From the NCBI GenBank assembly GCA_963855995.1, contig OY979719.1, forward strand, positions 7,378,001 to 7,442,000: a stretch of 64,000 bases of DNA, written 5' to 3'. Source of the stretch: Muricea muricata (Eukaryota > Cnidaria > Anthozoa > Malacalcyonacea > Plexauridae). A model generated the notes under the pieces. The model ran no database searches. It was not told the DNA's origin and was given only the letters and a program-made list of their open reading frames with translations. The translations under genes were made by a program, and so were the position numbers. Shown piece by piece: positions 57,001-64,000 of the stretch; position 1 is the first letter of the stretch, and every line of letters starts with the position of its first letter.

Positions 57001-60000
57001 TTTAAAGTCATAAATATATTCATACCCCACCCTGATACCTGAAGAAAATTCCTACCCCATGCCAATGTCCTTCGCCTTGGGGGGCACTTATTTTATGACC
57101 GCTGTCTTGGGGGTGACTGGTTATTTTTATGTGAAAATGATTTTTTTCTTAATTTTTAGAATATATTCAAAGTTTGCCAAAAGGTATGTTCAGATTAAAT
57201 TTTGGTAATCATTCATTATTTTTTTAATGTTTGTCAAGAGAAATATTAAATGGAAATAACAGAAATGTGGTTGCGCTAAAAAATATAAGTTGATTTATGC
57301 ACTACACAAGACTTGTGTGGTTATTTACGAATAATGAAAATTTTTTATCTAAATGTTGATGAGAAATTGCATACGTCAGCCTACATTACACTGTCTTGTT
57401 GTGGATGTGACAAAACTCCCAAGAGAAAAAGTCAGTTCTACAACCAATCCCGCTCATTCCTACTTTAGGTATAAGAGATAGACGCCGAGAACGAACGCAA
57501 TGACTATTAAGGATTTTTCATTACCTAAATCAAAAGCCCTCACTGGGAACGCCCAACTTTTGTTTGCAAGGATTAGATTGTGGAATATCCTAGTAGAATA
57601 TTGTGGAATATCATAGTGTTTTGTCTGGATTTCAGATTTGATTATTTCAGGGCGGACACATGAGCAATTATACTACCGAGCATTATTAGAGCATGATAAA
57701 ATGGAAATTCTTAAGTGTATAAAGAAAATTCGCTTCAGTCGAATATTTCCAATAAACGCATAAAAGTTTATTATCGATAATTATCGTACAGCTTTACAAT
57801 ATAAAGCTGATCCAAGATGGACAACAAAGAACTGATCCTGGCGAGTTGGCTGTCGTCTAATCACGTGTATAATATTCCATCGCTTTAGTATATAGTCAGT
57901 GAGCACTTGCGTTTGTCATAAAGTTTTAATTCTTAAAAATTTAACTCAATAAACATAGTTAATACTAACAATATTTTCATGAGGTGAAAGATGAAATTCC
58001 ATCGCATATTGTGTAATGTGATCAAGTTAGATTTCATTAAAATTTGTTCATAAGTGGAGTTCCAGTCACAAAGATTACTGCTCTTAGACGTCTTTCGTTC
58101 ATTCACTCAAGTTTATTCCTCTCAATGGACTTAGAAAAATGCGAGACAAGACTTATCTGTCATGAAAGTATGGCATAAATGCTGCCTTGTAAATATGCAG
58201 TTTTATTGTAGTGGATATTAATTTTCTGAGTCTCGTGAAGAATCTGATTCTCTTGCTGGTATTCTTACAAATATATGACACATGATCTGAAAAGTATCTC
58301 ACGTCTAGGTGCAACAGGCGCTGGGGGAGGTATACTCTAAGATACTGGCATATTAAGGAGGAGATTGCTCCGTGAGCTAGTATTTTACGAGTAGAAACTG
58401 AGAAAACAAAAACACTTACTGTTAAACAAGTGGATACTATCAAGACCAATGTGAACCATTGATTGTGTACATCTTTACACATTCAACTATTAGTACTTTT
58501 GTTGGTTTTCCCTGAGTCTGTTATCCTCACCAACCAGCCTTGTTTTGAATCATTTGATGCAAAGAGAACTATTTGCATCAATGCAACGCTTGGTAGGGAA
58601 GGCAATAGCCAATAAATAGCCTTGGAGAAAATTTCGATCAATGATGTTCAGTATAAAGCTTACTTATTTTATATTGAATCATTAATATAACTGAAGTTCA
58701 TAGTCTTAGAATCTTCTAGTTTTATGATTCCAGTCTTAAATACAATGCGTTAGACCTTGTAAGATCACCATTTGACAAATCTGCATAGGCACTGTATTTT
58801 ATATATTAAATAGGTATTTGCAGCAATATAATCTATTATGTAGTACCGTATCAATTTATAAGGCTTTAACAAGTTTTCGTGAGAAGCAAATTTCATATAA
58901 ACAAAGATTTCCCGTTGTAGTAGGTAGCTAATATTTCACCGAGTATTCTCAAGGGCCGTGACCTGACAGTTCAGTTGCGCACCGAGATGCAAGTCTCATC
59001 GTGAAATCTTAGATAAATTAAAATAAGAATTAGTATGCTTACAACACTCATATTGTTCTTTCCTAAAATGCTTTTCACACATACACGTTCCCGCTATTGA
59101 TTTGTCGACGAAAACTCTCGTCCACAACACAGTCCTTCGTGATCACGCTTATCCAAGCTTCGCGTGTTTTCTTCGATTATTCATCTTTCTCTGCAGGAAT
59201 TTTAAAGATTCACACTCCACTGTGGTTTTGACTTGTTGCGCAACCATATATGAAGCAATGTGCTCCTGGCATCGCGAAAAAATCGCCTAATTAAGTTCCC
59301 TCGGCTAGATTTGTGACCAAAGACAATGAGGTTTTTAGTCACGTGATCGTACCTTCCAAACCCTGCCATTATATTAAATATGTTTGGATTGGCAGAAACT
59401 TGTGAGAAAATTTTTTTGTGTGGGAACCACACTTTTTCTCCACGTTCATAATATCAAGAATTAGCCGGCATTATATCGATTGCATGAGATAAATTGTAGC
59501 AGACTGCGTCAGACTTCATTACCCTGTACGCATCGTACTTTATTATAGACCACCTTACTAAACCACCATTGACATCATGATCGTTTTCCTAAATTTAAAA
59601 CGTACAAAGTATGAGTGTTTATTGCAATAAAATTAATTAAATTCATACGTCATCCCAATCCTCCGCTCCGAGGTAGTATTTACTTGACCTCTCGCTTGTG
59701 GCGTATCGACAATATTTTAATATCACTGGTTATTTTTTTATAAAATGATTTTTTTCTTAATTTTTTAGAAGAACGTCGAATGTGGGAAGGTATGTTCAGG
59801 CTAAATTTTGGTAACCATTGATTATTTTTTGATTTTTTAACAGAAATGTAATTGCGCTGAAAAATATTAGTTGATTTATACAGCACACAAGGCTTTGTGT
59901 GGTTATTTACGAATAATGAAATTTTTTATCTAAATGTCGATGAGAAATCGCATACGTCAGCCTGCATTTGACAGTCTTATGTTGTACTGACCTACATTCA

Positions 60001-60648
60001 AAGGCGTTCTGTAGATGTGACAAAACTCTCAAGCGAAAAAGTTACTAGCTCTACAACAATCCCGCCCATTCTTACTATAGGTATAGACGCCGAGAACGAA
60101 CGGAATAACTATTGAGGATTTTTCATAACCTAAATCAAAAGCCTTAACTAGGAACGTCCAACATTTGTCTCTATCGATTAAATTGTGGAATATCCTGCTA
60201 GATTTTTATATAGTAAAGCCTTCTTGAATGCACTTTGGCTTCCACGTGACCGGAGGCAATGAGTTTTTAGTCACGTGATCGTACCTTCCATACCTTCACT
60301 TTACATTAATTATGTTTATGCATTGCCAGAAAATTTTGAGAATTTTTTTTGTCTGCGAACCATGCACACTTTTCCTCCTCGTTCATTATATCATACGTAA
60401 TTAGCCTGCATTATATAGATTGCGTGAGATAAACTGTAGCAGACTTAATTAGACTTCATCACCCTGTACCCATCGATTTTTATTATAGACCGCATTACTA
60501 GACAACTATTGACATCATGATCGTTTTCTAAAAGTTAAAACGTACAAAGAATTAGTGTTTATTGCTGATACTTCATGTTAGGTGTACAACAATCCCACTC
60601 ATTCTTACTATAGGTATAGACGCCGAGAACGAACGCAATAACTGTTGA
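48076..60648 (+). CDS. Candidate micro-exon gene, small acidic protein
   Basis: Five short segments with consensus splice sites fit one frame. 48,076-48,122 has the ATG at 48,083 (MSFSASSSQADVA). The next three are 49,335-49,361 (DDSSSDDWE), 57,160-57,183 (EYIQSLPK) and 59,769-59,789 (EERRMWE). A terminal segment is at 60,081-60,115 or its duplicate 60,614-60,648 (GIDAENERNN plus one residue and stop). Every junction is phase 1 and internal exons are 27, 24 and 21 nt. The preceding TTTTTTTCTTAATTTTTAG and following GTATGTTCAGGCTAAATTTT are repeated between modules, so exons arose with duplicated intron blocks. The protein would be about 48 residues with no signal peptide or known domain. Short exons fit by chance more easily than long ones, so transcript evidence is needed. 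Confidence 0.3.
49547..49645 (+). repeat. Degenerate duplicate of the 49,335 micro-exon module
   Basis: The flank GAGCGTGGAGTCCTTGAACA at 49,551 repeats GAGCGTGGTGTCCTTGAACA near 49,271. The following ATGATCCGAGTTCCGCTGTA mirrors the start of the 27-nt exon at 49,335. Both its acceptor AG and its donor are lost, so this copy would not splice. Confidence 0.6.
49646..50180 (+). repeat. Duplicated intron module (partner of 56,162-57,180)
   Basis: Shared blocks with 56,270-56,580 and 57,087-57,230 include TTGCGCTCCATTAGAAA, GGTCATGAAGTAAGTGCTAC, CCCCTCAAGTTTGTCAG and TTATGACCG-TCTTGGGGGT. The micro-exon position near 50,120 lacks a usable acceptor. Confidence 0.6.
50181..51260. other. Stretch without recognised gene
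   Basis: Short plus-strand frames (50,455-50,706 and 50,896-51,105) show no domain or splice context. No repeat is recognised apart from T runs near 50,218. Confidence 0.4.
51847..51879. repeat. Short interstitial telomere-type repeat
   Basis: A run of CTAACCCTAACCC, an imperfect CGATCCTAACC and CTAACCCTT. It matches the TTAGGG-type metazoan telomere unit read from the other strand, over only about five imperfect units. Confidence 0.55.
51990..52056 (-). repeat. tRNA-derived SINE-like fragment
   Basis: On the minus strand, TGTGGCCGCTATACTG (A-box-like) is followed about 30 nt later by GGTTGCAAGTTCGATTCCC (B-box-like), next to an A/T-rich tail. This is the layout of a pol III promoter in tRNA-derived SINEs. 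A full tRNA cloverleaf with acceptor stem is not evident. Confidence 0.5.
52955..53230 (+). repeat. Duplicated intron module, additional copy
   Basis: Similar to 57,220-57,410 and 59,833-60,020: shared TATAAGTTGATTTAT, GTGTGGTTATTTACG, AATGAAAATTTTTTAT and CATACGTCAGCCT. It lacks a recognisable micro-exon. The preceding stretch 52,820-52,955 holds only a C run and no gene; 53,231-53,435 is featureless. Confidence 0.6.
53436..54990 (-). mobile_element. Decayed LINE with internally deleted reverse transcriptase
   Basis: On the minus strand the reverse transcriptase N-terminal blocks are seen at 54,703-54,400 (SRLFPFTNHDPTPPNNYSPI, ILPILSKILEHIVH and SDQFGFHPKPSTNIALTYYD). The frame then jumps to TVTDLESQLNTDLQSVSHCL, so the central FxDD catalytic part is missing. 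C-terminal pieces follow (FTYPALVHPLFDYADAIWG near 54,100 and LPSLQRLNWTSLKTRRHNHR near 53,930). The 3' tail is a (TGTAT)n microsatellite at about 53,440-53,472. The catalytic deletion makes it inactive. Confidence 0.78.
55020..55560 (-). mobile_element. LINE 3' fragment (second family)
   Basis: Minus-strand translation near 55,490-55,330 gives YFVRIVNLWNYVCKTAPSNS and FNTPSSFKTNLHKTYL, the RxVxLWN C-terminal signature of CR1-like reverse transcriptases. An untranslated tail follows. It adjoins the upstream end of the LINE at 53,436-54,990 and is interrupted by stops. Confidence 0.55.
55561..56160. other. Stretch without recognised gene
   Basis: A minus-strand frame (56,144-55,884) shows no domain or splice context. 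Nothing else is recognised before the duplicated module begins at about 56,162. Confidence 0.4.
56162..57650 (+). repeat. Duplicated intron modules with micro-exon at 57,160
   Basis: The first part matches 49,646-50,060. The second, from about 57,130, matches 59,740-60,160 and includes the 24-nt candidate exon and a block GACGCCGAGAACGAACGCAA. In this copy the terminal-exon block has a small insertion (57,469 onward), changing its frame relative to the copies at 60,081 and 60,614. Confidence 0.65.
57940..58490 (-). mobile_element. LINE fragment, copy 1 of a segmental duplication
   Basis: The minus strand encodes VSYICKNTSKRIRFFTRLRK then LISTTIKLHIYKAAFMPYF, the post-catalytic region of a LINE reverse transcriptase. 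It is followed by a half-palindrome block (ATATTTTCATGAGGTGAAA). The same arrangement recurs at 60,735-61,365, about 2.7 kb away, so both are parts of a duplicated segment. Confidence 0.7.
58491..59295. other. Stretch without recognised gene
   Basis: AT-rich, with no domain-bearing frame. A short plus-strand frame at 59,102-59,290 lacks splice or family support. Confidence 0.4.
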
Positions 60649-60700
60649 GGATTTTTCATTACCTAAGTCTAAAACCTTAACTAGGAACGTTCAGACACAT
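59300..60700 (+). repeat. Second segmental copy with micro-exon 59,769 and paired terminal blocks
   Basis: Blocks at 59,310-59,630 recur at 60,255-60,565 (TTTTTAGTCACGTGATCGTA, TTGACATCATGATCGTTTTC). Blocks from 59,740 to 60,160 match 57,130-57,560. The GACGCCGAGAACGAACG block occurs twice, at about 60,086 and 60,619. The layout indicates repeated tandem duplication with about 2.65-kb and smaller offsets. Confidence 0.68.
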
Positions 60701-60734
60701 GACCAGATATAGTTGATAAATATAGTTAATGCTA

Positions 60735-61370
60735 CATACAAATAATGAATGTTTATGAGTGTAATGATAAGAATATTTTCATGAGGTGAAACGTAGAATA
60801 TTCCAGTCCCATTTCGTATAATGTGGTCAAGTTAGATTTCATTAAAAGTTATTCATAAGTAGAGTTCCAGTCACAAAAGACTACTGCTCTTAGACCTCTT
60901 TCGTTCAAGTTTATTCCTATCATTGGACTTGAAATGCCAGACAAATCTACCATCATTACAGTATGGCATGAATGCGGCCTTGTAAATATGCAGTTTTGTT
61001 GTAGTGGATATTAATTTTCTGAGTCTCGTAAAGAATCTGATTCTCTTGCTGGTATTCTTAAAAATATGTGACACATGATTTGAAAAGTTTAATTCTTTAT
61101 CCAAGGTTGCTCCAAGAAGCTTCATCTGGGCTAATACTTGATTGTGAATGTCTATTTTTGAGATATCAATTTTACCTTTAGCCATCATCATAACCTGATA
61201 TGTACTAAGGTTTTCTTCTAGATAGTTCGCCTTATACCTTTCACTCGTAATCTTGCCATTCTTCTCCAGCATCTTTGCTGAGTCCTCAACTGTCTCATTT
61301 GAGGAATAAAGCCGATGGTCATCTGCATACATTGATTGTTGCAAAATCAAATTCTCATAAAACATGGTTT
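60735..61370 (-). mobile_element. LINE reverse transcriptase fragment, copy 2
   Basis: A minus-strand frame reads QQSMYADDHRLYSSNETVED (catalytic YADD block), LGATLDKELNFSNHVSHIFK, then the same NTSKRIRFFTRLRKLIS tail as copy 1. About 164 codons are open, but both ends are truncated. It is more complete than copy 1, which has lost the YADD part. Confidence 0.75.
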
Positions 61371-61450
61371 CGATAAATTTTCCGAAGAACTGATCCAGAG
61401 GAACATTCTGGGCAACCTGGGCACCAAAATTTAATGAGTTACTTATAAAA

Positions 61451-61614
61451 CAAATAATGAATGATTTTATTCGTGCAACGGTAAGAATATTTTCGTTCGG
61501 TGAAAATGGAATGTTTCATTCAACTAGGCTATCGCCTCGTTCAATGGAACATTCCATCTTTCACCTAACGAAAATATTCTTACCATTGCACGAATAAAAA
61601 ACATTCATTATTTG
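61451..61614. mobile_element. Palindromic MITE, about 70-bp arms
   Basis: The arms begin CAAATAATGAATG and include AAGAATATTTTCGTT; the right arm is the near-exact inverse, with the centre near 61,530. Half-copies of the same palindrome occur at about 57,950-58,030 and 60,738-60,830 beside the LINE fragments. There is no coding capacity. Confidence 0.7.
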
Positions 61615-61620
61615 TATAAT

Positions 61621-62100
61621 TATAACCGGCAAATCTTTCTCAACCTCAGATGTCTTAACAGTGATTGCAAATGTTTAGCGGACTGACAGTAAAGTCGTTT
61701 TAATTAGCTGAACATATGTTTCAAACATCGGTCATCCTGGTAATCAGAACTGCCCCCATATCAGTAGAAGAAGTTGAAAATTACTTCAGTCACATAATTC
61801 TTTCAGTATATATAGTCTTAAATATTTCTAAAATTCCCAGTTGGACGGATTGTCGGGGGAGGGAAAATGCGTTTTTTTTATGTTGGAAGACGTCGAGAGG
61901 GAATGCTCAAGCTAAATTTTTCAGCAATTTATTATTTTTAATGTTTTATCAGACATTTAAAACGCTTGGGGTTTGTGTGACTCTATAAGGAACTAGAAAT
62001 TGATGACAAAAATTTAGTTGTCTGATTGCTTGTATTATAGACTGCATTGCAATATTAAATAGACTGTGTTAAACCATTGTCCGGTAAAAATGACGAAATT
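61621..62100. other. Spacer with degenerate micro-exon module
   Basis: Near 61,860-61,970 the sequence resembles the modules at 59,769 (GAAGACGTCGAGAGG, then AAGCTAAATTTT, TAATGTTTTATCAG), but acceptor and donor are degraded. No other feature is recognised. Confidence 0.45.
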
Positions 62101-62108
62101 CTCACGCC

Positions 62109-62830
62109 TTGAAAAAAGACATTTATATCCTTAGTGATTTGAATTGTAATGTCATTAACAGCAGCGATAGCGGTGCTATGGCTCTGTTAGACTTTTGTTC
62201 CTCGTTTAGCCTCAAAGAATTAATAAACAAACCGGCAAGAATAACTGGATCATCTGAAACTTTGACTGATATTGTTTTGGTCACAAACAAAAGTATGCCG
62301 GCGTGACACCGGTCTCTAGCTATCAGTGATCATCATTTGGTGTATATAACCCTCAATTTCAAGAAAATTTTCGCTAAACCAGTTTACATATCATATCGCA
62401 GTTATAAACATTATGACGCTGATTCGTTCGTACAGGATATTTCTGACGTTCCTTGGGCAGTTATAGATGATCTTAATAATTTTGAGGACAGGCTGAATGC
62501 CTTTCATATGCTTTTCAACTCAATGCTTGACAAGCATGCCGCTATCAAACGTGTTAAGCTGTGGACCCGCCCTAGCCCTTCGTAACAGATGGGATAAAGG
62601 TATTAATGCAAACTAGGGATGAGTGGCGTAGACTGGCCGAGAAAACCAATAATTCCAGTGCCTGGTCAACATATAGATTGTTAAAATGCGAAGTAAGGTG
62701 TGAGTTGAGAGAGGCTGAGAAGGAGTTGTTACGAAACAAATAAAAGAAAACCCTAATGATTCGGGCTGTTTATGGAAAGTCATTCGCTCATGCCTTCCAA
62801 AGAAAATAGCTGGCGTCAAAACGTAGCATA
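62109..62830 (+). mobile_element. LINE fragment, endonuclease C-terminal part
   Basis: The + frames give YILSDLNCNVINSSDSGAMA, FSLKELINKPARITGSSETL, TDIVLVTNKS and AISDHHLVYITLNF, the last third of an AP-type LINE endonuclease with its SDHHLV catalytic His. Then comes a linker (DEWRRLAEKTNNSSAWSTYR). A stop at 62,304-62,306 and another at 62,583-62,585 break it, and the reverse transcriptase part is missing. Confidence 0.75.
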
Positions 62831-63400
62831 TATAAAGTAAAGCGTTTTTGTGAAGCTGGTTATCGACTTCTCACAGCGAGAGAATGAGAAAGCTCGAGAA
62901 AAACTTTTTTCCGATTTTTCCACACTCAAAGTTTTTTATGTAAAAACAAAGGCGAAGATGTTAAAGATTAGTGCGAGATTGCTTTAAAGGTTTTAAATTT
63001 TGTGTTCTGGATGCAAGATAAAGTTGGGTGTGTTTGTGTGTGTGGGCGAAAATGCAATTTTTGTATTCGAAAAATCAGTTGAACACACTTGAAAAGTCTT
63101 TAAAGTCTAAATAGATCGCAGTATTGTGATTGTACAACTTGTTGCACCTCTAAAACAATTTTGATAACTGTTTGAAGGCAAAAAGTTCAATTTGTATCCA
63201 GATGTTGGATAATTTGGCAGATATTTTACAAAACCTCGCTGCAAAAAGCCGGTCGAAAACTGGTTGCTATGCTTTGCTAGGGAGAACCTAAGGTTGAAAA
63301 ACTCCTTTGTTTACACAAAGATTTGGCTGTCTGCACCTAAAATTACAAAAACTAGAAAGCTACAACATATTTTCTCAATATAGTTAATATCTGTGTGATC
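62831..63400. other. Unassigned sequence before the gag-like frame
   Basis: No gene is recognised. It could contain the leader or long terminal repeat of the retroelement that follows, but no matching second repeat falls inside the window, so this cannot be tested here. Confidence 0.35.
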
Positions 63401-63536
63401 CATGGTCATAAAAACAAGCAAAAATTGTGTGCTTTCATCGCTATACATCCGGGACTTAAGTTTGGCCGCCATTAGATTTGTTCAATTTGTCCCGAGATTC
63501 GTCCCCAGATGTCGCCTCTACTCATTTATAATCTCT

Positions 63537-64000
63537 ATGGGGAACCATGGCAACGAGAGAGAAACTGCAGGCGCCAAAACAGAAAATGAGGCAATACCAG
63601 CTTGGGCGAAGATATATTTTAATCAGCGAGTGCACCTTTTGGAAAGGATGAATTCTTTGGTTATGGATAATTCCAAACCCAAACAGAAGAAAGCTAACGT
63701 TCAATGCTATAAATGCGGCAAATATGGTCATTACGCTAGAGAATATCGATTAAGTGCACCGAGTCAGGGAAACGCCAAGATCCCGCCCGCGCCGCACTGT
63801 ACACACAGAAACCCCAGAAATAAGCAAGATAGCCAGTGCAACGGACGACAGTCCAGTATTTGTAAACTGTCGAGTAAATGGATATTACGTGAAGACTTTG
63901 GTTGACACTGGCGCTGCCGTGACCATTATGCAGGAGGATTTACTTGCTCGAGTAAGTAGGAAGGAGACACAAGTTAGGCCGGTGACGAAAACAATTCTGG
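63537..64000 (+). mobile_element. LTR-retrotransposon gag-protease fragment, runs off the right edge
   Basis: From the ATG at 63,537 a short gag-like frame leads to a zinc-knuckle-like CYKCGKYGHYAREY (63,705 onward), where the expected final Cys is Tyr. An overlapping frame shifted by one base (from about 63,811) reads DDSPVFVNCRVNGYYVKTL then VDTGAAVTIM at 63,901-63,930, the active site of an aspartic protease. This order fits Gypsy- or BEL-type retrotransposons. The frame change may be programmed or a lesion. The rest of pol lies outside the window. Confidence 0.7.

Overview
The window looks like AT-rich metazoan nuclear DNA from an early-branching marine invertebrate, most likely a cnidarian. 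This is inferred from intron-rich gene structure, GT-AG splice sites, vertebrate-like gene families and the mix of transposon types (P/THAP, hAT, Kolobok-type and Harbinger-type MITEs, several LINEs). Species and chromosome position cannot be told from sequence alone. Gene models were read by eye from frames and splice sites, so exon ends are predictions.

Region 1 (about 1-15.3 kb) is host territory. The clearest host gene is an eight-exon MRM2/FTSJ2-type mitochondrial 2'-O-rRNA methyltransferase on the + strand (5,107-15,245), with its K-D-K-E catalytic residues visible. Just upstream are a palindromic pair of ETS sites and a CCAAT box. On the - strand, one exon resembles the second half of a WAC domain (BAZ1A/BAZ1B family). 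A 3.7-kb decayed hAT transposon sits in MRM2 intron 2 and a Harbinger-type MITE in intron 4.

Region 2 (about 16-21 kb) holds two decayed LINEs on opposite strands. Region 3 (about 21.4-44.6 kb) is a 23-kb inverted-repeat structure. Its left arm carries a P-superfamily transposase gene with an open reading frame (922 codons over three exons, THAP domain first). Its right arm is an inverted copy holding only the two THAP exons, broken by younger insertions. One of those is a 6.3-kb transposon whose gene joins a CIDE-N domain, a DDE-like core, a homeodomain-like helix region and a PHD finger. Between the arms lie stem-loop repeats, a LINE fragment, tandem repeats and a foldback-type element whose ends are 15-bp minisatellites.

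Region 4 (about 44.6-64 kb) is mostly repeats: MITEs nested inside a Kolobok-type MITE, LINE fragments, a tandem segmental duplication of about 2.65 kb, and part of a gag-protease retroelement running off the right edge. Threaded through 48-60.7 kb is a series of duplicated intron modules carrying 21-27-nt candidate micro-exons, all in the same phase, with a candidate start and stop. The most unusual items are the CIDE-N transposon, the long-armed P element with hairpins after its stop codon, and the micro-exon series.
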